A stretch of 9,031 nt of DNA, taken from NCBI RefSeq assembly GCF_001983105.1, contig NZ_MOMC01000062.1, positions 56,571 to 65,601 of the forward strand, in the 5' to 3' direction. Shown one piece after another: positions 1 to 7,248 of this stretch (positions within the stretch are counted from its first letter, which is position 1; each line of letters begins with the position of its first letter). The notes under the pieces are model-generated. The model saw only the letters and a program-made list of their open reading frames with translations, had not been told where the DNA came from and made no database searches. A program made the position numbers and the translations under genes. This stretch comes from Pseudofrankia asymbiotica (GTDB lineage Bacteria > Actinomycetota > Actinomycetes > Frankiales > Frankiaceae).

Positions 1-1
1 G

Positions 2-1579
2 GCGGCCGCCTACATCGGCGGCACGATGAGCTGGGAGCTGGGCGGGGTGCCGTCGTTGCTGGCGAGGGTCCGGGAGGCGCCGCTGGACGCCGACGGCGCG
101 CTGCACGCCGCCGCCGCGGACGCCTACACCATGCTCAACGGCGACGACGAGGTGGACGCGGCCCACCGCGTCCTGGTGGCCGCGATCGACGAACACGGCG
201 GCGACTTCGCCGCGGACAACAAGGCGCTCATCGCGGTGATCGACACGTTGTTCCTGGCCTGCCACTACAGCGGCCGGGCCGAGATGTGGCGGCCGTACCT
301 CGCCGCCGTCGGACGGCTGACGCCCAGGGCTCCGCGCGCGAACTACCTGCTCAGCTACGTCTTTCCCGACCCGGCCCGGGTACGGCCGGCGGTGCTGGCC
401 GAGCTCGACGCGGCCATCACGAGCCTGCGGGGCGCCCTCGACCCCGAGGAGCTCGGGCGGGTGACGTCCGCGGCCGCCTACGTCGACCGGCTGCCGGCCT
501 GCCGGGAGCCGCTGCGGCGCCTCGTCCGCGGCGAGACCGCGGGTGGCGCGGTCACCCAGGCGCTCGGCGCGCGCATGCAGATGTTGGTGGACGCCTTCTT
601 CGCCGGCCGGTGGGCGGAGGGCGAGGACCTGCTGCGGGAGGCCCTGGAAACCTGCGCGACCACCGGGAACGTCATGTTCGTCCAGAGCTTCAACTACCAC
701 GGCGGGCTGTTGGCCGCCCTCCGCGGCGATCACAGCCGGGCCCAGGAGCTGGCGGCGGAGCTCGTCGCGTGGGGAGGCCCTCGCGGCGCCCGGCTGATGG
801 GTTTCTGGGCGGGCCACGTGCTGGCCCTGGACGCGATCGGCCGCGGGGACTTCGAGGAGGCCTACCGGAAGGCGACGGCGATCTCCCCGCCCGGGACGTT
901 GCCGCCGTACAACCAGACCGCGCTGTGGGTGTGCCTGGAGGTGGTCGAGGCCGCGGTGCGTACCGGCCGGACCGGCGAGGCGAGGGCCCACGCCGAGGCG
1001 ATGCGGGCGGCGGACCTCGCCGCGATCTCCTCGCGGCTCGACTTCGTGACGCGGTCGTGCGCGGCGATCGCCGCGCACGACTCCGCCGCCGCCGAGCTCT
1101 TCGACAGCGCGCTCGGCATGCCGGACACCTGGCGGTGGCCGTTCGACGTCGCCCGGGTCCAGCTCGCCTACGGGGAGCGGCTGCGCCGCGCGCACGCCAC
1201 CATGGCCGCCCGTCCGCACCTCTGGGCGGCCGCGGAGACCTTCGAACGCCTCGGTGCCGCGCCCTGGGCCGCCCGTGCCCGCGCGGAGCTGCGCTCGGCC
1301 GGCGGGAACCAGCGGGTCGCCTCGGTGGCTGGGCTCACCGTCCAGGAGTACGAGATCGCCGCGCTGGCGGCGGCCGGGCTGACGAACAAACAGATCGGCG
1401 AACGGCTCTTCCTGTCCCACCGGACCGTCAGCACGCACCTGTACCGGCTGTTCCCGAAGCTCGGCGTCACCACGCGGGCGGCGCTGCGCGACGCGCTCGC
1501 GGCGGCGACCCGGCCCGGCGACGGCGCCGAGGCGGAGCCCGGCGCGGTCGAGATGACGTCACCCTCGCCCGTCGAATGA
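2..1579 (+). CDS. LAL-type LuxR transcriptional regulator, C-terminal part (5' truncated by the window edge)
   Basis: The frame is open to the left edge (visible start AAAYIGGT, then M at base 26). That ATG has no convincing ribosome binding site, so the true start is probably upstream. The visible part is a long alanine/leucine-rich helical region of TPR-like type, including a YGERLRRA...A.ETFERLGA.PWAARARAEL stretch typical just before the DNA-binding domain of large LuxR regulators. It ends in a LuxR/GerE helix-turn-helix at about residues 437-494, counted from the ATG at 26, with key segments GLTNKQIGERLFLS, HRTVSTHL and KLGVTTR. Family members are usually about 900 residues with an N-terminal AAA ATPase, so an ATP-binding half is expected upstream; that part is inference. 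It is a DNA-binding regulator, probably of the neighbouring oxidoreductase genes. Its HTH is about 72% identical, by hand count over 60 residues, to that of the regulator at 4283-7183. The last 23 or so residues are an acidic, proline-containing tail. Confidence 0.88.
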   Translation, partial: AAAYIGGTMSWELGGVPSLLARVREAPLDADGALHAAAADAYTMLNGDDEVDAAHRVLVAAIDEHGGDFAADNKALIAVIDTLFLACHYSGRAEMWRPYLAAVGRLTPRAPRANYLLSYVFPDPARVRPAVLAELDAAITSLRGALDPEELGRVTSAAAYVDRLPACREPLRRLVRGETAGGAVTQALGARMQMLVDAFFAGRWAEGEDLLREALETCATTGNVMFVQSFNYHGGLLAALRGDHSRAQELAAELVAWGGPRGARLMGFWAGHVLALDAIGRGDFEEAYRKATAISPPGTLPPYNQTALWVCLEVVEAAVRTGRTGEARAHAEAMRAADLAAISSRLDFVTRSCAAIAAHDSAAAELFDSALGMPDTWRWPFDVARVQLAYGERLRRAHATMAARPHLWAAAETFERLGAAPWAARARAELRSAGGNQRVASVAGLTVQEYEIAALAAAGLTNKQIGERLFLSHRTVSTHLYRLFPKLGVTTRAALRDALAAATRPGDGAEAEPGAVEMTSPSPVE

Positions 1580-1581
1580 CG
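1570..1581. promoter_or_regulatory. Inverted repeat CGTC-GAAT-GACG, putative operator upstream of the hemerythrin-LLM unit
   Basis: This is a perfect 4-bp-arm inverted repeat with a 4-nt centre. It overlaps the stop codon of the LuxR fragment and lies 38 nt before the hemerythrin start codon. The same CGTC-N4-GACG pattern recurs upstream of the SDR and the CurA-type reductase. All three have C before the left arm and T before the right arm (CCGTCNNNTGACG). A TGACGTCA palindrome lies nearby at 1554-1561. A regulatory role is inferred from repetition and position only. Confidence 0.5.
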
Positions 1582-1619
1582 GCTGTGGCCCGGGTGCGGT
1601 CGCGGGCAAGGTGCGGGGC

Positions 1620-2306
1620 ATGGCAACGCAGAGCGCGCCCTTCGACGGCCGCGAAATGTATCTGGTGCACACCATGCTCCGCCGGGAGTTCGGGCTCGGT
1701 CCCGGGCTCGTCCACGGCGCGTCCGACGGCGACCCGGCCCGGGCTCGCGTCCTGGTCGACCACATCGCGCTGGTCAGCACCGTCCTGCACCACCACCACG
1801 GCGCCGAGGACGCCTACGTCTGGCCGCTGCTGGTCGACCGCCTGACCGACCAGGCGACACCGCTGGTCGATCTCATGGAGAGCCAGCACCGGGAGGTCAC
1901 GCGGCTCGGCCGCGCGGCCGACGCGGCGGCGGACCGCTGGCTCGAGGAGCCGACCGCCGTCGCCCGCGAGACCTTCGCCCACATCCTCGGAGAGCTCCGC
2001 TCCGCGCTGTGGGCGCACCTGGCCGCCGAGGAGGAGCAGGTCGTGCCGCTGATGGAGAAGGCCATCACGATGGCGGAGTGGAACAGGATCGTCGAGATGG
2101 GGGCGGCCGGCGCCAACCCGGACGAGCTTCCGCTCGGGTTCGGCATGTTGATGTACGAGGGTGACCCTGAGGTGATCGACGCGGCGATCGCCAACATGCC
2201 GGCGCCGGTGCGCGACGTCATCCGGCGGGCGGCGCCGCGCGCCTTCGCCGAGCACGCGCGGCTCGTCCACGGGACCGTCACCCCGCCGCGAAGCACCGAG
2301 CTGTGA
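1620..2306 (+). CDS. Hemerythrin-like HHE cation-binding domain protein
   Basis: A 228-residue cytosolic protein with no signal peptide or membrane segment. It carries the hallmarks of the bacterial hemerythrin/HHE family, a helical bundle binding a di-iron (oxo) centre. These are H17 in an early helix, HHHHGAEDAYVWP at 57-69 (candidate ligands H58 and E63), H90 in ESQHREV, and H133 with E137/E138 in WAHLAAEEEQVVP. Family members bind O2, sense oxygen or NO, or handle iron; the role here cannot be read from sequence. The C-terminal third (about 150-228) is an extra helical segment after the metal-binding core. I prefer the ATG at 1620 because AAGG sits 8 nt upstream; an in-frame GTG at 1611 would add three residues. 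It lies 40 nt after the LuxR gene and 23 nt before the LLM oxidoreductase, so the latter two are probably co-transcribed. A candidate operator lies just upstream. Confidence 0.85.
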   Translation: MATQSAPFDGREMYLVHTMLRREFGLGPGLVHGASDGDPARARVLVDHIALVSTVLHHHHGAEDAYVWPLLVDRLTDQATPLVDLMESQHREVTRLGRAADAAADRWLEEPTAVARETFAHILGELRSALWAHLAAEEEQVVPLMEKAITMAEWNRIVEMGAAGANPDELPLGFGMLMYEGDPEVIDAAIANMPAPVRDVIRRAAPRAFAEHARLVHGTVTPPRSTEL

Positions 2307-2318
2307 CCCGGCCGGCCC

Positions 2319-2324
2319 AGGGAG
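2319..2324 (+). promoter_or_regulatory. Ribosome binding site AGGGAG deciding the LLM oxidoreductase start
   Basis: AGGGAG lies 5 nt before the ATG at 2330. It favours that codon over the in-frame GTG at 2303, which overlaps the hemerythrin stop codon and has no clear Shine-Dalgarno sequence. Confidence 0.6.
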
Positions 2325-2329
2325 CACAG

Positions 2330-3247
2330 ATGTCCGACCACGGCCACGACCTGGTCATCGGAACCCTGCTGGAGCCGCCGGCCACGGGCGCGCGGGAGCT
2401 CGTCGCGCTCGCCGAGCTGACCGAGCGGGTCGGCCTCGACCTGGTCAGCCTCTCCGACCACCCCTACTGGCCGGAGCGGCTGGACACCGTGGCGCTGCTG
2501 GCGGCGATCGCGGCCCGGACCACCCGGGTGCGGGTGGCGTCCAACCTGTTCAACCTTCCGCTGCGGCCTCCGGCCGTGCTCGCCCGGACGGCGGCGACGC
2601 TCGACATCCTCAGCGGCGGCCGGTTCGAGCTGGGCCTGGGAGCCGGCGCCCAGCAGATGTGGGCGCAGATCGTCGCGGAGGGCGGGCCGCGGCGGGACGC
2701 CGGCGAGTCGATCGAGGCCCTGGACGAGGCGGTTCAGATCATCCGCGCGCTCTGGTCCGCCGGCCCCGACGTGCGGTTCGAGGGCCGGTACTACCGCCTG
2801 GACGGCGCCAGGCCGGGGCCGGTACCGGCCCACGACATGGAGATCTGGCTCGGCGCCTACCAGCCCAGGTTGCTGCGGCTCGTCGGGCGGGTCGCGGACG
2901 GCTTCGTGCCGAGCTCGCCGTTCCTGCCGCCCGAGCAGCTGTCGGCCGCCAACCGGATCATCGACGACGCCGCGGTCGCGGCCGGCCGCTCGCCGGCCGA
3001 CATCCGCCGCATCTACAACATCGCGGGCGAGTTCACGCCCGAGGGCCACGGCTTCCTCCAGGGGCCGCCCAGGATGTGGGCCGAGCAGCTGACGGAGCTG
3101 GCTCTCACCCAGGGCGTGAGCGTCTTCCTGCTGTACCGGGCCGACGACGCGGACGTGATCCGGCGCTTCGCCGCGGAGGTCGCGCCGGCCCTGCGGTCCA
3201 TGGTCGCCGCCGAGCGGGCGCGCGGTGCGGGGCCGACGGGCGAATAG
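2330..3247 (+). CDS. LLM class (luciferase-like) flavin- or F420-dependent oxidoreductase
   Basis: A 305-residue soluble protein of the bacterial luciferase-like TIM-barrel superfamily. Family landmarks appear in order: an N-terminal strand (VIGTLLEPP), GLDLVSLSDHPYWPERLDTVALLAAIAART at about 35-64, then RVRVASNLFNLPLRPPAVLARTAATLD, then LSGGRFELGLGAG at about 94-106. After these come a Y/F-G-R-Y-Y-R-L segment (about 151-157) and EIWLGAYQPRLLRLVGRVADGFVPSS at about 171-196. The arrangement and length fit the actinobacterial group that includes F420-dependent methylene-H4MPT-reductase-like enzymes and FMN monooxygenases. Sequence alone does not tell F420 from FMN or identify the substrate. It follows the hemerythrin-like gene by 23 nt, which implies one transcript. 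A partner flavin reductase is not visible in the window, which slightly favours F420 if the organism makes it. Confidence 0.88.
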   Translation: MSDHGHDLVIGTLLEPPATGARELVALAELTERVGLDLVSLSDHPYWPERLDTVALLAAIAARTTRVRVASNLFNLPLRPPAVLARTAATLDILSGGRFELGLGAGAQQMWAQIVAEGGPRRDAGESIEALDEAVQIIRALWSAGPDVRFEGRYYRLDGARPGPVPAHDMEIWLGAYQPRLLRLVGRVADGFVPSSPFLPPEQLSAANRIIDDAAVAAGRSPADIRRIYNIAGEFTPEGHGFLQGPPRMWAEQLTELALTQGVSVFLLYRADDADVIRRFAAEVAPALRSMVAAERARGAGPTGE

Positions 3248-3262
3248 TCCCGTCACCCGTCA

Positions 3263-3277
3263 GTACGGCATTCGTAC
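3263..3277. repeat. Short inverted repeat GTACG-N5-CGTAC after the LLM gene
   Basis: Perfect 5-bp arms with a 5-nt centre, 16 nt after the LLM stop codon, in the 227-nt gap (3248-3474) before the SDR. It could be a weak terminator stem or a binding site. The gap is visibly less GC-rich than the genes, as expected of a promoter region. It also holds several CGTCA pentamers (3251, 3258, 3301, 3396). I see no convincing -35/-10 pair. Confidence 0.3.
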
Positions 3278-3395
3278 GCCACTTCGGTTCCGACGTTGTT
3301 CGTCATCATCAATCAGTGAACGGCCTGGTTCGCCATATTTTCGGCGGCGGACCGATTCGCGACGCTCGACGACTCCATCGGCCGACCGTCGGAGC

Positions 3396-3407
3396 CGTCA
3401 TCTGACG
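3396..3407. promoter_or_regulatory. Inverted repeat CGTCA-TC-TGACG, putative operator upstream of the SDR
   Basis: A perfect 5-bp-arm inverted repeat with a 2-nt centre, 67 nt before the SDR start codon. It matches the site at 7352-7363 in 10 of 12 positions, and both copies are preceded by C and followed by CT. Placement in the only long gap before this gene suggests a regulator-binding site or promoter element. The cognate regulator is not known. Confidence 0.5.
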
Positions 3408-3474
3408 CTATCGGCCAGCCTGCCCGAAGCGGATCATCGGTAATGCGAGCGAGACACCCCGAGAAGGGAACGAC

Positions 3475-4236
3475 ATGGCGGGAATCCAGGCCGGACGGGT
3501 CGCGATCGTGACCGGCGCAACGGCGAATATCGGAAAGCTCTTCGCGACGGCGCTCGCCGCCGACGGCGCGAACGTGGTCGTGCACTACAACAGCCCCGAA
3601 CGCGACGGCGAGGCGAAGAACGTGGTCGCCGAGCTGGAGGCGGCGGGCGTCGAGGCGATCTCCCATCAGGGTGATCTCACCGACAACGTCGAGATCACCC
3701 GTCTGGTCGACGCGACCATCGCCCGCTTCGGCCGCTGGGACATCCTGGTGAACACGGCCGGCATCATCGTGCGGAAGCCACTGGGCGAGACGACCGAGGC
3801 CGAGTACGACGCCTCGTTCGCCATCAACGCCAAGATTCCGTACTTCCTCATGGCCGAGGCATTCACGAAGATGGCCGACAACGGCCGGATCATCAACATC
3901 ATCACGACGCAGGTGGCCGTGACGGCGGCGACGTACTCGGCCTATGCCGGCAGCAAGGCGCCGGTCGAGCACTTCACGAAGGCGTTCGCCAAGGAGATCG
4001 GCCCGCGCGGCGTCACGGTGAACTGCATCGCGCCGGGACCGCAGAAGACGAGCTTCCTCTACGGAGCGGAGACCAAGGAGACCCTCGCGTGGCTGGCCGG
4101 CCAGACCATCAGCGGGCAGCTGGGCGACCCGGTCGACGTCGTGCCGGTCATGCGTTTCCTGGCCGCGCCGGACGCCCGCTGGGTCACCGCGCAGACGGTA
4201 TTCGTCAATGGCGGGATGATCGCTCCGATCAACTGA
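3475..4236 (+). CDS. Short-chain dehydrogenase/reductase (classical SDR)
   Basis: A 253-residue NAD(P)-dependent oxidoreductase with a Rossmann fold, of the length usual for classical SDRs. The N-terminal cofactor motif is VTGATANIG (12-20), with Asn18 where a Gly is usual. HYNS at 37-40 after the second strand suggests NADP(H) preference (inference). Other SDR landmarks are GDLTD (66-70), LVNTAG (91-96, for the usual NNAG), N118, catalytic Y157 and K161 in YAGSK, IAPGP (185-189), and the C-terminal VNGGM. The residue 13 before the catalytic Tyr, normally Ser, is Thr144. The start is well supported by AAGGG 6 nt before the ATG. It stands alone on its strand after a 227-nt gap holding a putative operator, and is convergent with the LuxR regulator. 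The name 3-oxoacyl-ACP reductase-like is often given to such proteins, but the substrate cannot be inferred. Confidence 0.9.
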   Translation: MAGIQAGRVAIVTGATANIGKLFATALAADGANVVVHYNSPERDGEAKNVVAELEAAGVEAISHQGDLTDNVEITRLVDATIARFGRWDILVNTAGIIVRKPLGETTEAEYDASFAINAKIPYFLMAEAFTKMADNGRIINIITTQVAVTAATYSAYAGSKAPVEHFTKAFAKEIGPRGVTVNCIAPGPQKTSFLYGAETKETLAWLAGQTISGQLGDPVDVVPVMRFLAAPDARWVTAQTVFVNGGMIAPIN

Positions 4237-4287
4237 CCTGAGCCCGTTTCCGATGCACGCGGAACAGCCGCGATTCCAGAGGTCAGT
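4232..4287. terminator. Convergent gene-end region with an inverted repeat and a small hairpin
   Basis: ACTGACCT (4232-4239) and AGGTCAGT (4280-4287) form an 8-bp inverted repeat whose arms contain the stop codons of the SDR (+) and the LuxR gene (-). Between them, CGCGG-AACAG-CCGCG (4258-4272) forms a 5-bp stem. There is no T tract, so intrinsic termination in both directions is plausible but not clear. The much stronger hairpin at 4315-4346 may be the real SDR terminator. Confidence 0.35.
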
Positions 4288-7183
4288 CCGCGGCTCGGTG
4301 ACCGGTCGGACGTGGCTCCCCCGCCGAGGACCCTCGGCGGGGGAGCTCGGCTCGGCCGAGCGCGTCCCGCAGCCCGGCCCTGGTCGTGACGTCGAGCTTC
4401 GGGAACGCCTTGTAGAGATAGGTGCTCACGGTCCGCGGCGACAGGTACAGCCGCCGCCCGATCTCCTTGTTGGTCAGCCCCTCGGCGGCCAGCGAGACGA
4501 TCTTGTACTCGGTGGGCGTCAGGCCGGCCGGAGCCGTCGGCTGGCTGGGAATGCCCGCGATGGTCTCGTGCGCCTTCCCCAGTCGTTCGAGCCAGGGCCG
4601 GGCCGACAGCGCCGTGAAGCCCTCGGAGGCGACGCCCGCCCAGCTGGCCGCCAGGTCCGACGCCCCGTCGACGGCCAGCCGTTCCGTCGCGAGCAGGGCC
4701 ACCCGGGAATGATCGAAGACCCAGGCGTCAGCGCCGGGACGGCCGAGCGCCCGGGCGAACGCGGCGGCCGCCTCGGCACCGTCGGACGCCACGAGCGCCC
4801 CGGCGGCGTCCGTGATCATCGCGTAGCGGGGTGAGAGCCGGCCGAGCCCCCGCTGCCGCAGGGTCGCGGCGAACCGGCGGGCGACGTCGATCCGCCCGGA
4901 CCTGGTCGCGGCCTCGGCGAAGTCCAACAACGCCCAGAGCGCGATCGGCATGAACGACGAAGGACCGCCGCCGTCACCCATGAGGGTCGAGGCCCGGGCG
5001 AAGGCCTCCTCGAAGTCGCCGATGGCGGCGGCGTGCTGGGCGAGGATCAGATGACCGATGAGCTGGGTCAGCCGGCCACCGCCACCCAGCGTCCAGGCCC
5101 GAAGCTGGTCCGCGCACTGCCGCATGGCGCCCCAGCTGCCAGTCGCCGCCGAGATCAGGCCGCGGACCACGTACACGCCGACCTTCGGGCGCCGCAGGTG
5201 GAACGTGTCCGCCATCGCCTCGATCTCCTCGCACAGGGCGAGGCCCCGCTCCCAGCGGCCCGAGAACCAGGCCTCCTCGGCGAGCAGGCGGCGGACGTCG
5301 ACCTCCTCGGTCAGCTGGACGCCGCCGCTCTCCACGACGAGGAGCCGCTCCAGCGTCGGCCGGCACCTCGACAGCCGGTCGAGGAAGTCCACCTGGCTGC
5401 CCAGGCGAACCACCTCGACGGGATCGTCGGTGCTCCGCAGATCCGCGAGGTCCTGGTCGATCGCCGCGAGAACCTCGGGCGGCGTCCCCGCCGGGTCGAG
5501 GACGCTGGTCAGCCGGTCCCGGACCGCGTCCGCGACGCCGACCTTTCGGAGAAGCTCCAGCACCTGCTGGGCGAGATCGGGCCGGGCGGCATAGACACAG
5601 ACCAGGCTGAGCACCCGCAGGCTGGTGCGCATCGCCGGCCCGGACCGGTCCACCTCGGGCCGGATCGCCTCGATGGCCGCGGTGAGGATGCGGAACCCGT
5701 TCTCGAGGTCCTCGCCGGAGTCGACGATGAGCCAGGCCGTCGTGGCGGCGAGGAACAGGGCCGTCTCGGTGCCCGGCTCGGCCTCGCGCAGGTCGGCGAT
5801 GGACCGGGCCAGGTGCGCGGGCGCCCCCGACTTGTGCGCGGCGACGAAGGCCGCCTCGGCGATCCGGCGGCTGCGTTGCGCCGGGTCCGGGCTGAGCTCC
5901 GCCGACCGGAGGAGCGACGGGAGGCCACCGAAGTCGCCGCGAGCCAGCGCGCGCCGACCCCGGGCTTCCAGCAGCGCGGCCAGGCTCTCGTCCGATCCCA
6001 GCGCGGCCTCGCCGAGATGCCAGGCCTGCTTGTCAAGGTCGTGCGCCCAGGCCGCGGCCAGCCGGGTGTGCGCCTGGCGCCGGCGGCTCTCGGTGGCCGA
6101 CTCGACGACCGCGGACCGGGTCAGCGGGTGCCGGAACACGAGGCGGCGATCGGCGAGGTTCACCTGCACCAGGCCCGACCGTTCGGCGTCGTCGAGCCCG
6201 CCGATCTCGTCGCCGCCGCCCGCCGCCCGCAGGACTCCCAGGTCGCCGGTGCCGTCGAGGGCGGCAAGGAGCAGCAGGTCCTGGACGTCGGCGGGCAGCG
6301 AGGAGATCCGCGCCGCGAACACCGACTGCAGCCGAGAGCTCAACGGCAGCGTCGGCGGGGCGCTCATCCGGCCGGCCTGGATGGGCGGGCTCAGCGCCGG
6401 CGGCAGCTCCAGGAGCGCGAGGGGGTTTCCGCGCGCCTCGGACAACAGACGGCCCCGGATCCGGGGAGCCAGCGTCGGGAAGCGCTGTCGAAGGAGGCGG
6501 TCGGCGTCGGCGGGTTCCAGCGGGCCCAGGTGGTGCTCGACCCGGCCCAGGGTCATCGCCCCGCCGTAGCCGGGCCGCGCCGTGCCCAGCATGCCGATGC
6601 GGGTGCCCGACAACCGCCGGGTCAGGAAGAAGAAAACCTCCTGGCTGCGCGGGTCGGCCCACTGCAGGTCGTCGCCGAGGAACAGCACCGGCGCCCGGGC
6701 CGCGGCGGCCTGCAGGAGATGAAGGGTCGCGGTCGAGACGACGAGGCGGTCGGGCTGGTCGCCGCTGCGCATGCCGAGGACGACCCCGAGCGCGTGAACG
6801 TGCGCCGGGTCGAGGCCGTCGATGTACCGCCGTATGGGCAGGAGCCCCTGGTTGAGCGAGGAGTAGCCGATGTCGCTCTCGAACTCGACGCCGTCGGCGC
6901 GCAGCACGGTGTAGCCCCGGGCGCGGGCCTCGCGGGCGGCGTGCTCGAGCAGGGCCGACTTGCCGATCCCCGCCTCGCCCAGGAAGAGGACCGGCCGCCC
7001 GTCCACCACGAGGTCGTCGAGCAGCTCCTCGACTATCTCGAGCTCCCGGGCCCGCCCGACCAGCTCGGCCGGGGCGGCGCCCCGCGGCGCGGGGCTGGCC
7101 ACGGGCTCGATGACGTCGCCCAGCCCGCTCCCGGTGCCATCGCCGGGCTGGAGCTCGTCGCGAAGTGTTGAGTCAGCAACCAT
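4283..7183 (-). CDS. LAL-type LuxR transcriptional regulator with N-terminal AAA ATPase
   Basis: A complete 966-residue large ATP-binding LuxR regulator. After a short variable leader, the ATPase module starts at about residue 40 (ELVGRARELEIVEELL). It has Walker A GEAGIGKS at 69-76 and Walker B VLFLGDDLQWAD at 166-177. The middle (about 250-880) is helical, alanine/leucine-rich, TPR-like sequence, the presumed ligand- or partner-sensing part. The LuxR/GerE HTH is at about 888-944 (GLTNKEIGRRLYLS, PRTVSTYL, KLDVTTR), followed by a basic, Gly/Pro-rich tail of about 20 residues. The family couples nucleotide binding and inducer sensing to activation of catabolic or secondary-metabolic genes. 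The ATG at 7183 has only a weak upstream GCGAG. The HTH is a close paralogue of the one at the left edge of the window. It is divergent from the CurA-type reductase (261-nt shared gap), a common arrangement for a regulator and its target. The 3' end contains a perfect 15-bp hairpin. Confidence 0.92.
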   Translation of the reverse strand: MVADSTLRDELQPGDGTGSGLGDVIEPVASPAPRGAAPAELVGRARELEIVEELLDDLVVDGRPVLFLGEAGIGKSALLEHAAREARARGYTVLRADGVEFESDIGYSSLNQGLLPIRRYIDGLDPAHVHALGVVLGMRSGDQPDRLVVSTATLHLLQAAAARAPVLFLGDDLQWADPRSQEVFFFLTRRLSGTRIGMLGTARPGYGGAMTLGRVEHHLGPLEPADADRLLRQRFPTLAPRIRGRLLSEARGNPLALLELPPALSPPIQAGRMSAPPTLPLSSRLQSVFAARISSLPADVQDLLLLAALDGTGDLGVLRAAGGGDEIGGLDDAERSGLVQVNLADRRLVFRHPLTRSAVVESATESRRRQAHTRLAAAWAHDLDKQAWHLGEAALGSDESLAALLEARGRRALARGDFGGLPSLLRSAELSPDPAQRSRRIAEAAFVAAHKSGAPAHLARSIADLREAEPGTETALFLAATTAWLIVDSGEDLENGFRILTAAIEAIRPEVDRSGPAMRTSLRVLSLVCVYAARPDLAQQVLELLRKVGVADAVRDRLTSVLDPAGTPPEVLAAIDQDLADLRSTDDPVEVVRLGSQVDFLDRLSRCRPTLERLLVVESGGVQLTEEVDVRRLLAEEAWFSGRWERGLALCEEIEAMADTFHLRRPKVGVYVVRGLISAATGSWGAMRQCADQLRAWTLGGGGRLTQLIGHLILAQHAAAIGDFEEAFARASTLMGDGGGPSSFMPIALWALLDFAEAATRSGRIDVARRFAATLRQRGLGRLSPRYAMITDAAGALVASDGAEAAAAFARALGRPGADAWVFDHSRVALLATERLAVDGASDLAASWAGVASEGFTALSARPWLERLGKAHETIAGIPSQPTAPAGLTPTEYKIVSLAAEGLTNKEIGRRLYLSPRTVSTYLYKAFPKLDVTTRAGLRDALGRAELPRRGSSAGEPRPTGHRAAD
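4315..4346. terminator. Perfect 15-bp GC-rich hairpin within the 3' end of the LuxR gene, possible SDR terminator
   Basis: The left arm GCTCCCCCGCCGAGG (4315-4329) is the exact reverse complement of 4332-4346, leaving a 2-nt centre (or 14 bp with a 4-nt loop). It lies 78 nt past the SDR stop codon, so it would form in the SDR transcript. It also encodes the LuxR tail segment ELPRRGSSAGE. No T tract follows on either strand, so a U-less terminator or mRNA-stabilising stem is inferred. A CTCGGCCGAG palindrome follows at 4351-4360. Confidence 0.45.
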
Positions 7184-7224
7184 CTCGCGCCCAATAGTGG
7201 TCCAGCGCGGCTGGCGAGCGCTTG

Positions 7225-7236
7225 CGTCAAATTACG
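7225..7236. promoter_or_regulatory. Near-match operator CGTC-AAAT-TACG upstream of the LuxR regulator
   Basis: One arm mismatch from CGTC-N4-GACG and 10 of 12 identical to the site at 7352-7363. It lies 41 nt before the LuxR start codon and reads CGTAATTTGACG on that gene's strand. It overlaps the 8-bp palindrome ACGTACGT (7234-7241). Autoregulation or shared control of the divergent genes is inferred. No good -10 at standard spacing from the TTGACG was seen. Confidence 0.35.
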
Positions 7237-7248
7237 TACGTGTCCGAC

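Noticed and set aside
26..28. ATG as the true start of the first LuxR gene
   Set aside because: The frame is open back to the left edge, there is no good ribosome binding site, and the family normally has a long N-terminal ATPase part.
2303..2305. GTG start of the LLM gene overlapping the hemerythrin stop codon
   Set aside because: The ATG at 2330 has AGGGAG at good spacing and begins nearer the conserved N-terminal strand; the extra nine residues look non-conserved.
1814..3256. A 480-codon open frame on the - strand opposite hemerythrin and LLM
   Set aside because: Low-complexity composition without motifs; the + strand genes have clear family signatures and ribosome binding sites.
3334..3341. 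CATATTTT as a -10 box for the SDR
   Set aside because: There is no recognisable -35 at 16-18 nt upstream, and it lies more than 130 nt from the start codon.
5033..7171. A 712-codon open frame on the + strand opposite the LuxR gene
   Set aside because: It is rich in R, G, P, A, Q and E with no domain signatures and lies wholly antisense to a clear LAL regulator; a GC-rich shadow frame.
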